Below, piece after piece: positions 37,493-47,874 of a stretch of 64,000 bases of DNA (positions are counted from its first letter, which is position 1; every line of letters starts with the position of its first letter). The position numbers and the translations under genes are program-made. The notes beneath the pieces were generated by a model. The model had not been told where the DNA came from and made no database searches. It was given only the letters and a program-made list of their open reading frames with translations. This DNA comes from CALAGB01 sp963713965 (lineage in GTDB: Bacteria > Chloroflexota > Chloroflexia > Thermomicrobiales > Thermomicrobiaceae). Location: contig OY970217.1 of the NCBI GenBank assembly GCA_963713965.1, positions 372,001-436,000 on the forward strand, read 5' to 3'.

Positions 37493-37832
37493 GTTGGGCA
37501 GGATGGTCGCTGGCGATGAGCCAGAGGAAAGTCCGAGCTGCACAGAGTGAGGGTGCCTGACGAAAGTCAGGGAAACGTCAGCCGGTGGCGTTGACAGTCC
37601 AGATTGGCGCGCGCGAGCGCGAGAGCAACAGAGACGAATGCCGGGCCGTCATGGTCCGGATTGAAAAGGGCAATCCTCCCCGCAGCAATCTCCGGCTGAG
37701 CCGTTTGCAGGTTACTCGCCGAGGCTCGAAGTCGAGAGCAGCCACGCTCGGCGACGGGGTGGCCGGTCGCACGAGAGATCGTCGACCGAGACAGATGGCC
37801 GTCAAGAACAGAACTCGGCTTACTCGCCCGAC
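37493..37832 (+). ncRNA. rnpB: RNase P RNA
   Basis: The conserved GAGGAAAGTCCGAGC block is at 37524 and the conserved ACAGAAC near the 3' end at 37808, followed by TCGGCTTAC. GTTGGGC at 37493 can pair with GCCCGAC at 37826-37832 as P1. About 340 bases, a normal bacterial length; the ends are set by P1 pairing. It is the catalytic RNA that matures tRNA 5' ends and lies between two tRNA genes. Confidence 0.93.
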
Positions 37833-37846
37833 GTCATTCGGTGCAT

Positions 37847-37923
37847 GGTGCCTCTAGCTCAATAGGTAGAGCACTGGTCTGTGGAACCAGTGGTTGCGGG
37901 TTCGAGCCCCGCGAGGCACCCCA
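37847..37923 (+). tRNA. tRNA-His (anticodon GTG)
   Basis: Acceptor GTGCCTC/GAGGCAC with an extra encoded G at the 5' end facing discriminator C, the histidine identity pair. Anticodon stem CTGGT/ACCAG encloses CTGTGGA, giving GTG. GGTTCGAGC T arm; CCA is encoded. 77 bases. Confidence 0.95.
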
Positions 37924-38014
37924 AATCTCATCCGACTCGTCAAGACATACCCGCTCTCAATTGGAGCGGGTTTTCCATATGCGTTCTTCCTTGGAAACAT
38001 CCTCGGCCAGCGCG

Positions 38015-39187
38015 TCACCCGACGCCGACGAGAAAGCCGACTGCGTAGGTGACCACGCCAACAATGACGCCGATCAACGTCATCTCCAGCCCGCTCGACC
38101 ACCACGAACGGATGGTCACCAGGCTCTTTGCGGCGCCGACCGCGAAGTGACCGATCAGACTCACAACCGCGGCCGCGATGATCGCCGGATTCCCTGCGGT
38201 GAAGAAGAAGGGGAGAACCGGAACGATCGCGCCCAGGCCGGTCGAAATCATAGCCGACGTGGCCGAAGTCAGCGGTTTCGGAAGACGTTCTTCTGACAGA
38301 CCAAGTTCCTCGGAGGCCATCACCTTCAAGAATTGCGCCTCATCCTGAGATATGCGCGCAGCCAGCATGTTGGCCTCATCCTCGGTGAGACCCTTGAGCT
38401 GATAGAAGAGTGAGAGTTCCTCCCGCTCTTCCTCCGGATCCTCGGCAATTTCTCGGTGTTCCCGCGCCATCTCCGCTTCGTGGACTTCGCGCTCAGATTT
38501 GGCGGCCAAATAGGCTCCCGAGCCCATCGATACGGCACTGGCGACTGCCCCGGCGATACCGGCCAAAAGAATGAAATGGCTCGATGCGGCGCCGCCGGCC
38601 ACACCAGCGACCAAGCCAAATACCGCGCCGAGACCGTCATTGGCGCCGTAAATCGCGTCGGCGATCCATGTACCGGAGCTAACGTGTCTTTCGCCTTTGA
38701 GCAATGAATCGAGTCGGGAGCGCGGCGCGGTGTCCCGCGGTGCAACCGAAGTTAGTCCACGTAACGTGGTAGCGTGTTTGGCTTCGTCCTGGGCAATCTC
38801 GCGCATCGTCTGAGCTGAGCCGGGATCATTGAGCGAGACCGCTTCGGCCTCATAGTGCCGCAGGTGATCGTTCTCGATCGATTCGGCTTCCCTCAGGGCG
38901 GCATTGAGATCCGTCTTGGCACGCATTCGCACGACGCGCGGAATAGTGACGGGCTCTTCGGATGGTTCGACGCCGAGTTCTATCAGTCGAGCCCGCCACT
39001 TCTCGGCGTGCCTTTCCTCGGCGTCCGCCAGCCGACTGAGAATCTGCTTTCGATGCGGATCTGGCTCCACTTCGGCAAAGTAGCGGTACGTCGTCGCGCT
39101 GCGTCGCTCCGCACTGAGGTTCTCGGTTAAGGCATTGATCAGTTTGGTTCGATGGGCATCGTCGGCATAAGCTCGTGGGTCGCTCAT
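38015..39187 (-). CDS. MbfA-like ferritin-domain / VIT1-CCC1 iron transporter fusion
   Basis: 390 residues. Residues ~15-150 are a rubrerythrin/ferritin-like four-helix domain with di-iron motifs (SAERRSATTYRYF, EERHAEKW, HYEAEAVSL, DEAKHATTL). Residues ~165-390 are a VIT1/CCC1 domain: WIADAIYGANDGLGAVFGLVAGVAGG opens the first helix pair, and a cytoplasmic helical hairpin with REHREIAEDPEEEREE and further helices follow. MbfA proteins export iron and ease oxidative stress; that role is inferred here. ATG 39187. It stands alone, convergent with tRNA-His. Confidence 0.88.
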   Translation of the reverse strand: MSDPRAYADDAHRTKLINALTENLSAERRSATTYRYFAEVEPDPHRKQILSRLADAEERHAEKWRARLIELGVEPSEEPVTIPRVVRMRAKTDLNAALREAESIENDHLRHYEAEAVSLNDPGSAQTMREIAQDEAKHATTLRGLTSVAPRDTAPRSRLDSLLKGERHVSSGTWIADAIYGANDGLGAVFGLVAGVAGGAASSHFILLAGIAGAVASAVSMGSGAYLAAKSEREVHEAEMAREHREIAEDPEEEREELSLFYQLKGLTEDEANMLAARISQDEAQFLKVMASEELGLSEERLPKPLTSATSAMISTGLGAIVPVLPFFFTAGNPAIIAAAVVSLIGHFAVGAAKSLVTIRSWWSSGLEMTLIGVIVGVVTYAVGFLVGVG

Positions 39188-39323
39188 TCAGATCCTTAGG
39201 ACTGGACCGAGAATCTTGATGAATATGCGTGGTCGTAACGTAACGGCAGTTACGAGAACTGGCGAGTACCTCCCGCCCACGCTGTAGACCACTCAGCAAT
39301 GATGATGCCAGTCGTTACCTCGG

Positions 39324-39352
39324 TTGACAGGCAGACACACAGTTGCGATACT
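39324..39352 (+). promoter_or_regulatory. Promoter of alaS
   Basis: Perfect TTGACA (39324-39329), 17-base spacer, GATACT (39347-39352), about 100 bases before alaS. No T-box hallmark was seen in the leader. Confidence 0.7.
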
Positions 39353-39453
39353 GTACGTACACGCTCGGTGACGGGTGGTCCTTTCGTTGCGCCCATCGGT
39401 AGAATCAAGGGCTACCGTTCCGCACACCGATGTAAGTGGGGATCAATCTGAGC

Positions 39454-42093
39454 ATGAAAAGTGACGATATTCGCCGCATATTCAAAGAGTACTTTGCCGA
39501 GCGTGGGCATCTGACGGTTCCCAGCACGTCGCTCATTCCCATCAACGATCCGACTGTGCTCCTGACCACAGCGGGAATGCAGCAGATGACGCCCTACTTC
39601 CTGGGGCTGGAGACGCCACCAAGTTCGCGCATGACGTCGATTCAGAAATGTTTTCGCACGGTCGACATCGATGAGGTCGGGGACGCCTCGCATCTCACCT
39701 TCTTTGAGATGCTGGGGAACTTCTCGGTCGGAGACTACTTCAAAGACGACGCCATCACCTGGGCGTGGGATCTGCTGACCAACGGGTTCGGCACTGATCC
39801 AAAACGCTGGTACCCCACAGTCCATGACGTGGACCAGTACGCATACGATTACTGGCACGAGCAAATCGGCATTCCAACTGAACGCATCCGAAAGCTCGGT
39901 GACGAAGAAAACTGGTGGGGACCCGTTGGAGAAACCGGACCTGATGGCCCAGACTCCGAGATCTATTTCGACCGTGGTGCCGAGTATGGCTGTGGTCGAC
40001 CCGACTGTGGGCCCGCGTGCCCTCATTGCGATCGTTACCTGGAGACGTGGAACCTCGTTTTCATGGAGTTCTATAAGGAGAAAGACGGCTCGCAGCGGCC
40101 ACTGCCACGCAAGAATATCGACACCGGCATGGGTCTCGAGCGCATTGCGATGATCCTGCAAGGTAAGCCGTCCGTTTTCGAGACCGATCTCTATTTCCCC
40201 ATCGTCGAACGCGCAGCAGAACTCGCGGGCGTGCGTTATCAGGAGTCGACGAAGATCGACCGATCGCTGCGGGTGATCGCCGACCACACCCGCGCCGTCA
40301 CGTTTCTCATCGGGGATGGAGTTCTCCCTGGCAACGAAGGACGCAGCTACGTCCTGCGACGGGTGCTTCGACGCGCGATTCGCCATGGGCGTCTGCTCGG
40401 GCTCGATCGCCCGTTTCTGGTCCAGTTGGTCGACGTGGTCATCGAGATGTTCGGCAAGCATTATCCAGATCTTGTGACGTCAAGAGAGCGAATCAACTCG
40501 ATTTTGCAGCACGAGGAAGAGAATTTCGGCCGCACATTGGCGGCGGGCATCTCACGCTTCGAGTCGCTTGCATCGGAGCTGCGCAGTCGCGGCGAGTCGG
40601 TCATTCCGGGGATGGATGCGTTTCGTCTGTATGACACGTACGGCTTCCCGCTCGAACTGACCAACGAACTGGCGACGGACGAAGGGCTGCGCATCGATCA
40701 GTCCGGATTCGATCGCGCCATGGAGGGCCAGCGTGATCAGAGTCGTGCGGCGGCCGGGAAATTCGCGGCAACATCTGCCGAACGATCCAGCATGTACGCC
40801 GATCTAGCCGAGCCTCCGGTGGTATTTGTCGGCTACGAGACGACTGAACATGACGGCTCGATCACCGGAATCATCGGTGAATCGAATCGCGTACAGGTAC
40901 TCGAGGCTGGGGAGCCGGCCGAGATCGTCCTCAACGTCACGCCATTCTATGGAGAGTCCGGCGGACAGGTGGGCGACTCCGGAATGATTCGATCGTCGAC
41001 CGGTCTGTTCCGGGTCGAGGACACGCAGCGCCCGACTGCTGGCCTCATCGTCCACCGCGGTGTCGTGGTCGAGGGCTTCATCAAAGAGGGCCAGCCTGTC
41101 AACGCGATCGTGGACACGGCGCGCCGTGATGACGTTCGTCGCAACCACACCGCGACTCACCTTCTGCACGCGGCTCTTCATTCAACCCTTGGTGAGCACG
41201 CGCGTCAGGCTGGTTCGCTCGTTGCACCGGATCGCCTTCGCTTCGACTTCACCAACCTCGAGGCGGTCAGTCCGGAACAGATCGAAGAGATCGAGCGCAA
41301 AGTCAACGAAGAAGTCATCGCCAACAAGCCCGTTCAGACGGACGTGATGAGCTTCGACGAAGCAACTCAGACTGGTGCCATGGCGCTCTTCGGCGAGAAA
41401 TATGGGGACACCGTTCGGGTCGTTTCGGTTCCGGGGTACAGCAAAGAGCTGTGCGGTGGCACCCACGTAAGCCGCACTGGAGACATCGGGCTATTCTTGA
41501 TCACGTCGGAGTCGAGCGTCGCCAGCGGCATCCGCCGCATCGAGGCGGTCACCGGACACGCCAGTATCGATCAAGCGCTACGTCTGAAGAATCTGTGCGA
41601 CTCACTCGCCAGGACCATGCACGTGGCCCAGGACCAGATCATTTCGAGCGTTGGCGAGCAGACGGAACGGCTGCGAGCAGCCGACCGTGAGGTCGAAAGA
41701 CTCAAGATCGAGCTGGCCAGCGCGGGAGCCGGCAACGAGACGGCAAACGCCGTTTCAATCGACGGCACACAGGTCCTTGTCACACGCGTGGAAGCGCCGA
41801 ACCGCGGAGCGATGCGACAGATCGGCGACCGCCTGCGAGAAAAACTCGGGTCAGGCATCGTGGTGCTCGGAGCGCTGATCGATGGGGAGCCGGCACTCCT
41901 GGCCATGGTGACCAAAGATCAAGTGGAGCGCGGCTATGACGCCCGATTACTCGTCAACGCAATGGCGACGGTCGTCGGAGGTCGCGGCGGGGGACGTCCC
42001 GATACGGCGCAAGGCGGCGGTACGGACGCTTCAAAACTTGATGACGCACTCGCCGCGGCAAGATCCGCCCTTGAAAAGCAATCAACCGGCTAA
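39454..42093 (+). CDS. alaS: Alanyl-tRNA synthetase
   Basis: 879 residues, full length. The class II catalytic core includes TTAGMQQMTPYFLG, CFRTVDIDEVG, FFEMLGNFSVGDYFK and NWWGPVGETGPDGPDSEIY. The editing domain has HTATHLLHAAL and CGGTHVSRTG (zinc/water-binding His and Cys). The C-Ala/DHHA1 domain ends with GGRGGGRPDTAQGGG. It charges tRNA-Ala and hydrolyses mischarged Ser/Gly. ATG 39454 starts at the family N-terminus; GTG 39436 is in frame but lacks support. Confidence 0.97.
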   Translation: MKSDDIRRIFKEYFAERGHLTVPSTSLIPINDPTVLLTTAGMQQMTPYFLGLETPPSSRMTSIQKCFRTVDIDEVGDASHLTFFEMLGNFSVGDYFKDDAITWAWDLLTNGFGTDPKRWYPTVHDVDQYAYDYWHEQIGIPTERIRKLGDEENWWGPVGETGPDGPDSEIYFDRGAEYGCGRPDCGPACPHCDRYLETWNLVFMEFYKEKDGSQRPLPRKNIDTGMGLERIAMILQGKPSVFETDLYFPIVERAAELAGVRYQESTKIDRSLRVIADHTRAVTFLIGDGVLPGNEGRSYVLRRVLRRAIRHGRLLGLDRPFLVQLVDVVIEMFGKHYPDLVTSRERINSILQHEEENFGRTLAAGISRFESLASELRSRGESVIPGMDAFRLYDTYGFPLELTNELATDEGLRIDQSGFDRAMEGQRDQSRAAAGKFAATSAERSSMYADLAEPPVVFVGYETTEHDGSITGIIGESNRVQVLEAGEPAEIVLNVTPFYGESGGQVGDSGMIRSSTGLFRVEDTQRPTAGLIVHRGVVVEGFIKEGQPVNAIVDTARRDDVRRNHTATHLLHAALHSTLGEHARQAGSLVAPDRLRFDFTNLEAVSPEQIEEIERKVNEEVIANKPVQTDVMSFDEATQTGAMALFGEKYGDTVRVVSVPGYSKELCGGTHVSRTGDIGLFLITSESSVASGIRRIEAVTGHASIDQALRLKNLCDSLARTMHVAQDQIISSVGEQTERLRAADREVERLKIELASAGAGNETANAVSIDGTQVLVTRVEAPNRGAMRQIGDRLREKLGSGIVVLGALIDGEPALLAMVTKDQVERGYDARLLVNAMATVVGGRGGGRPDTAQGGGTDASKLDDALAAARSALEKQSTG

Positions 42094-42146
42094 CGGACCA
42101 ATCGTGGTGGCAGCGAATCCGCCGTCAAGGCGGGAGGGGACACGCT

Positions 42147-43901
42147 ATGAGCACGCAGGAATCGACTGCCGTTCACATTGCCAGCAGTGAGGATGTCGTC
42201 TCTCTCCTCGAACGCCTGCCACATATGAAAGACGATCGCGTCCTCGTCACCGTTTCAGATGAATGCGACGAACTGCTGACGGCGGCCGAATTCCATCGCG
42301 TATTGAACGCGGCTCGCGCTCACAACGTGACGCTTGCGATCTCGACCGGCGATAGCCTACGTCAAGAGCTGGCCCGCATGCTCGGATGGGTGGTCATCGA
42401 CACGGACATTGGCAGCGGATCACGGGGCAACACTGAAAATCTGCCATCCCGGGGCGGAGATACCGAGAACATCGATGGTGCCTGGACACAGATCCACACC
42501 ACCGCCGATCTGGCGACGTATCGACCCAAAACGTCTCCGTCACCAAGTACAAACGGCAACGGACAGAAGATGCCAATTGGCGGCACCGTGATCGCCGATG
42601 CGGAGACCACGGCGAAAGTCGCCGAACAGCAGGCAGCTCCTATCGCGCCACCACAGGCTCGAGTTCAAACGCTGAACGCGGAGGAATACAACGAGCCGGA
42701 GCCCGATACCGTTCGGCAGCGACGGCGATTCCCACGTCCGACCAGGCGTGCGTTCATGCTCGTCGGGGCGATCGGCGCGCCGTTGGTCGTACTCATCATT
42801 GTCGCTGGGCTTCTGATGTATATCCTCCCGACTGCGACAGTGACGGTCGTGCCTGTCGAGAAATCGATCAGCGCCGACCTCGTGTATGGCCTCGCGAGCC
42901 CGGGCAAGAATTACGATGTCACTATCCAGCCAGAGCCGGTGACCCACACGTCCACCTTTGACAAGAAGATCCCGACGACCGGTGAGCGATTTGAACCGGA
43001 CGGAACCGCCGGTGGCGAGGTACTCCTGACGAACTCGCTCCTGCAGGCGGTGACGGTCCCGAGCGGCACCGCGCTTGCCGGCAAAAACGGTATCAACTAC
43101 ATCACACAGAAAGACGTGACTATTGCAGCCGCCGACCCATACGGATCACTCTCGTTCGGCTCCGCGACAGTCCCGGTGGCAGCCGCGTCAGCTGGTGATT
43201 CGGGCAACACCGATGCGGGAACGGTGGTCGGTCAACTCGATAGCGGTGTCTTCTTCAACAATCGCGATGCGATCGCCGGCGGAACGATGAAGCGCATCGC
43301 CGTCGTGAGTCAGGATGACATCGACGCACTGAAAGCCGCCGCTGAAGCGGACCTTGCCGGAAAAGTCGACCAGGAATTTCAGAGCGTGATTCCTGACGGC
43401 ACGCAGATGGTGCCAGATTCAGAATCGAAGTCTGATCCGACCCTCCAGTATTCAATGGCAGCCGGACAGGACGGCACCGAGGTCTCGGTGCACGCAACGG
43501 AGACGATCACCGGTGAAGTGTTTGATCCTGGACAGCTTAATGCGCTTGCCAAAGACGAAGCTGCTCGTCAGCTGGCGGCTAAGGTTGGCTCCGACGAGAT
43601 CATTCTTAGCGACACCGTGACCATCGGCGATCCGGTCTCGTTGCCGGGTGGCGTATCCTTCAGCAGGCAGGCGACCGCCAGGACCCGCGCGGTCATCAGT
43701 GCGGACGAGCAACGCGCACTCGAGAAGCAGATCGTCGGGAAGAGTCAGGCTGAAGCTCGGTCGATCCTTCAATCGATGAGCGACGTGGCCTCGTTCAACA
43801 TCGTTATCGAGCCGAGCTGGCTGCCTCAGCACATTCCGCAGCTCAACTCGCATATCAAGATTGTCGTTTCAAACGCCAATGAATCAAGCTCTTCGCCGTA
43901 G
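42147..43901 (+). CDS. Baseplate-J-like single-pass membrane protein
   Basis: 584 residues. The first ~200 residues are cytoplasmic: an alpha/beta start (DDRVLVTVSDECDELLTAAEF...ARAHNVTLAISTGDSLRQELARMLG) then a disordered linker. One helix at ~203-228 is followed by TVTVVPVEKSISADL and a long extracytoplasmic beta-rich domain of the baseplate-J/gp47-like type seen in many Chloroflexota and Actinobacteria proteins. No other phage genes are nearby, so this is a cellular protein of unknown role, possibly envelope assembly. ATG 42147 has GGAGGGG seven bases upstream. It is sandwiched between alaS and ruvX. Confidence 0.7.
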   Translation: MSTQESTAVHIASSEDVVSLLERLPHMKDDRVLVTVSDECDELLTAAEFHRVLNAARAHNVTLAISTGDSLRQELARMLGWVVIDTDIGSGSRGNTENLPSRGGDTENIDGAWTQIHTTADLATYRPKTSPSPSTNGNGQKMPIGGTVIADAETTAKVAEQQAAPIAPPQARVQTLNAEEYNEPEPDTVRQRRRFPRPTRRAFMLVGAIGAPLVVLIIVAGLLMYILPTATVTVVPVEKSISADLVYGLASPGKNYDVTIQPEPVTHTSTFDKKIPTTGERFEPDGTAGGEVLLTNSLLQAVTVPSGTALAGKNGINYITQKDVTIAAADPYGSLSFGSATVPVAAASAGDSGNTDAGTVVGQLDSGVFFNNRDAIAGGTMKRIAVVSQDDIDALKAAAEADLAGKVDQEFQSVIPDGTQMVPDSESKSDPTLQYSMAAGQDGTEVSVHATETITGEVFDPGQLNALAKDEAARQLAAKVGSDEIILSDTVTIGDPVSLPGGVSFSRQATARTRAVISADEQRALEKQIVGKSQAEARSILQSMSDVASFNIVIEPSWLPQHIPQLNSHIKIVVSNANESSSSP

Positions 43902-44304
43902 AATCATTGCGCTAGACGCTGGTGGTCGCCGAGTCGGCATAGCCGTCAGCGACGAACTACACATGATCGCAAGTCCCGTGAAAACGGTAGACATCCAACG
44001 TGGCGGTTGGGATGAAATGCTCGCGATCATAGATGAATACGATCCGGAGTTGGTCATCGTCGGACTGCCCACCGGAATGTCCGGTAGAGAAGGACCGCAA
44101 GCGGCAGCGGCGCGGCGATTTGCCGAGAAGATCCGAGCCGAGAGCGGACGTTCGGTCCGCTTACACGACGAACGCCTGACCTCATTCATGGCCGAGCAGG
44201 CGCTGTTGCAATCTGGACGCAAGCCCAAGAAGCGCAAACAGCAGATCGATGCCGTTGCCGCAGCCCTGATATTGCAAAGTTTCTTAGATGCAACCCGTGG
44301 TTGA
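43879..44304 (+). CDS. ruvX: Putative Holliday junction resolvase / pre-16S rRNA nuclease
   Basis: 141 residues of the YqgF/RuvX RNase-H fold: IIALDAGGRRVGIAVSDE (first acidic strand), LVIVGLPTGMSG, VRLHDERLTSFMAEQALL and QQIDAVAAALILQSFLD (last acidic residue). It overlaps the end of the preceding gene by 23 bases. The neighbourhood alaS...ruvX is conserved in many bacteria. Confidence 0.92.
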   Translation: MNQALRRRIIALDAGGRRVGIAVSDELHMIASPVKTVDIQRGGWDEMLAIIDEYDPELVIVGLPTGMSGREGPQAAAARRFAEKIRAESGRSVRLHDERLTSFMAEQALLQSGRKPKKRKQQIDAVAAALILQSFLDATRG

Positions 44305-44330
44305 CGAGCGTTCCGGACCCAACCTATAAT
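44301..44330 (+). promoter_or_regulatory. Promoter of the c-di-AMP receptor gene
   Basis: TTGACG (44301-44306), 18-base spacer, TATAAT (44325-44330), 38 bases before the start codon. It overlaps the ruvX stop. Confidence 0.75.
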
Positions 44331-44368
44331 CGCGCAGCGGCCCCCATCCATTCTAGGGAGAGGGATTC

Positions 44369-44653
44369 ATGAAGCTGATTATCGCGGTCGTCCAAAACGA
44401 GGACGCCGACAACGTCATCGATGCTCTTTTGGAGAGCGACTTTCGCGCGACTCGCCTAGCGAGTACCGGTGGCTTTCTCCGTCGCGGAAATACGACCGTC
44501 ATGATCGGCGTTCAGGATCATCAGGTGGACCAGGTGTTGGATCTGATTCGCACGGAAGCTCGATCACGAGCTCAGCAAGAGCAGACGGGCGAGATCCAGA
44601 CAGCCGCTGCCACCGTCTTTGTGCTCGACCTGGAAGATTATCAGCGTCTCTAG
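44369..44653 (+). CDS. Cyclic-di-AMP receptor, DarA/PstA (DUF970) family
   Basis: 94 residues of a PII-like fold: MKLIIAVVQNEDADNVIDAL, then ATRLASTGGFLRRGNTTVMIGV, which carries the nucleotide-binding T-loop residues conserved in DarA/PstA. It binds c-di-AMP in Firmicutes; the downstream target is unknown. Own promoter and a strong AGGGAGAGGG ribosome site. Confidence 0.88.
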   Translation: MKLIIAVVQNEDADNVIDALLESDFRATRLASTGGFLRRGNTTVMIGVQDHQVDQVLDLIRTEARSRAQQEQTGEIQTAAATVFVLDLEDYQRL

Positions 44654-44726
44654 TACGCACCAAGGCATCTGTTTCTGCCGACGCTGATTGCCCATTTCCC
44701 CAGCGATTGGCGCGTGGAATCAACAG

Positions 44727-45866
44727 ATGCTCGCTCAACGTTCCGGACCAGAATTCAATATCCTCGGGCGAATGTTCACGGTACGCATTCCGTGGGCGGT
44801 GGCGGCGTGCGCCGCGCTCGCGCTGACCGCTTCCGAACTTGCGCCGCGCGAATCAATCAGCAGTCATGTCCTGCTCTGGCTTTTGAACGGCGCCGTACTA
44901 ACAGCGGCGACCATCGGCTCGATCCTCCTCCATGAGGTGGGCCACGCGGTCGTCGGGCAGCGATTCGGTCGCGCGACTGAACGCATTTCGATCTACCCCC
45001 TCGGTGGCGCGGCGGACGACTTCAATGAACCGGGCAGTCCCCGTAGTGAGATCGTCACCGGAATTGCGGGCCCGATCGCCAGCGGGATCTTAGCTGGTCT
45101 CTTCGCGTCATTCTGGGCGCTCACCCCGGCGAGTGCCTCTACCTTGCGCCAGGATCTCCTCTTCATAATCGTGGTCAACGGCGTGCTCGCCATCGCCAAT
45201 CTTTTGCCCGGTTATCCGCTCGATGGAGGTCGAATATTCCGCGCTCTCGTCTGGTACCTTCACGACGACTTCACGGCAGGGACACGCGCCGCGGTAACGT
45301 ATGGACAAGTGATAAGCACGTTCGGGCTGGCCTCCGCCCTGGTGCTGTTGGGAAGCCACGGACCGTGGTCTCTCGTTGGTATCTGGGTGATGCTCGCCGC
45401 CTGGGCTGTAGCTCGCGTTGGGCGCCAGGAGATGACACGATCGACTCTCCTATCTTTGGGCGGATCACTGACGGCGGGAGAGGCCGTCCGGGGCCTCAAC
45501 CCACACGTTCGCGCGGATCAGCCGCTGGACGTGGCGCTCGAGGCATTGCTGGCAGAAATGCATTCCGGGCCCGGGCTGGTAACTCGCGGAGGCGATGTCA
45601 TCGGCGTTCTCTCACTGCAGGAACTACGTCACTTTCGCCGAAACGAATGGTCGACGACACCGGCCGAGAAGGCCATGATTCCAATTTCACAGCTCGACAG
45701 GTTGGATCAGGCGATATCTGTTCGCAAGCTCCTCAATGTACTCACGGAAGGTCGCACCGACACGCTGCTGGTGGTTGGTGACGACGGCGTGGTCGGCGCG
45801 ATTAACCGGCAGATCGCCGTGGAAAAGCTTGTCGATCGCGTGCAGGCGGCGCGCATGCCCCGCTGA
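44727..45866 (+). CDS. Site-2-protease family membrane metalloprotease with CBS domains
   Basis: About 379 residues. Helices at the N-terminus, then LLHEVGHAVV (HExxH near residues 69-73), and LLPGYPLDGGRIFRAL with the third zinc ligand Asp. Two CBS-type motifs follow in the C-terminal ~120 residues. Such M50 proteases cut inside the membrane, and CBS domains suggest nucleotide sensing. ATG 44727 is chosen; TTG 44688 is in frame but has no site. Confidence 0.87.
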   Translation: MLAQRSGPEFNILGRMFTVRIPWAVAACAALALTASELAPRESISSHVLLWLLNGAVLTAATIGSILLHEVGHAVVGQRFGRATERISIYPLGGAADDFNEPGSPRSEIVTGIAGPIASGILAGLFASFWALTPASASTLRQDLLFIIVVNGVLAIANLLPGYPLDGGRIFRALVWYLHDDFTAGTRAAVTYGQVISTFGLASALVLLGSHGPWSLVGIWVMLAAWAVARVGRQEMTRSTLLSLGGSLTAGEAVRGLNPHVRADQPLDVALEALLAEMHSGPGLVTRGGDVIGVLSLQELRHFRRNEWSTTPAEKAMIPISQLDRLDQAISVRKLLNVLTEGRTDTLLVVGDDGVVGAINRQIAVEKLVDRVQAARMPR

Positions 45867-45977
45867 AGCTGCGTCGGTGTCGCCCGCCTGCTATGGCGCA
45901 AGGATCGCATGGTATCCTTTTGATGCATGCGAACACCGAATAATTGATGATGATCTGCACCGGGCACACCCGCTTCG

Positions 45978-47300
<1,323 letters not shown>

Positions 47301-47425
47301 GCTCGTTCAGCCTTAATCGGGCTCCGAGCCTCTACTCGCTCTCTCTTGAACGCGGAGCCTAGTACTTAGGTCTGATTCCACGGCACTCGACTCCGCGCAC
47401 GCTAGTGATGGAATAGGCGGACCGT

Positions 47426-47431
47426 TATAAT
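47426..47431 (+). promoter_or_regulatory. -10 hexamer upstream of the roadblock/purM/mgl cluster
   Basis: Perfect TATAAT 40 bases before the roadblock gene. The position 17 bases upstream reads TAGTGA, a weak -35. Confidence 0.55.
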
Positions 47432-47470
47432 CCTGACGCGAGATAGTTTCGGCAAGCGAGAGGTGCGAGC

Positions 47471-47836
47471 ATGTCGGGTGATCTGTCACAAACATTGAAC
47501 AATCTTCGTGAGGCTGGCGGTCTCGACCTCGTTGCCGTTGTTGGCTCCGATGGTCTTCTGATTGATTCAGCACAAGCGCCGGACGTCGATGCGGAGTCAT
47601 TTTCCGCCGTTGCCGCGAGCGGTCTGCTGATGATGGACGCCATGGGCCGCGAGCTGGATCAGGGCGCCGCCAAGCAGGCGATCCTCGAATACGACCACAG
47701 TGTGGCCATCTTGACCCCACTGGCCGACGAACTGGTTCTCATCGCGCTCGCGCGAGGCGATTCCAATCTTGGCCGAGTGCGACTTGTGCTGCGTCGTTCC
47801 ATGGATGAGGTCGCGGGCGCCGTTTCGGCTATCTAA
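47471..47836 (+). CDS. Roadblock/LC7-domain protein
   Basis: 121 residues of a single roadblock/LC7 domain (LDLVAVVGSDGLLIDSAQ ... HSVAILTPLADELVLIALA). Such proteins dimerise and act as platforms or GTPase-activating partners for MglA-type GTPases; one such GTPase is encoded two genes on. GAGAGGTG ribosome site. Confidence 0.85.
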   Translation: MSGDLSQTLNNLREAGGLDLVAVVGSDGLLIDSAQAPDVDAESFSAVAASGLLMMDAMGRELDQGAAKQAILEYDHSVAILTPLADELVLIALARGDSNLGRVRLVLRRSMDEVAGAVSAI

Positions 47837-47874
47837 CGTTCATCAGGTCACAGCCCGTCTGGAGGGACTTCCAG

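Noticed and set aside
37585..37857. 90-codon frame in the tRNA/rnpB region
   Set aside because: Lies within the RNase P RNA, whose conserved blocks explain the sequence.
39412..40461. 349-codon frame antisense to alaS
   Set aside because: Mirror of high-GC coding sequence; alaS motifs fully explain the plus strand.
42147..43901. Prophage remnant
   Set aside because: Only one phage-like domain, on a membrane protein between housekeeping genes; no integrase, capsid or tail genes.
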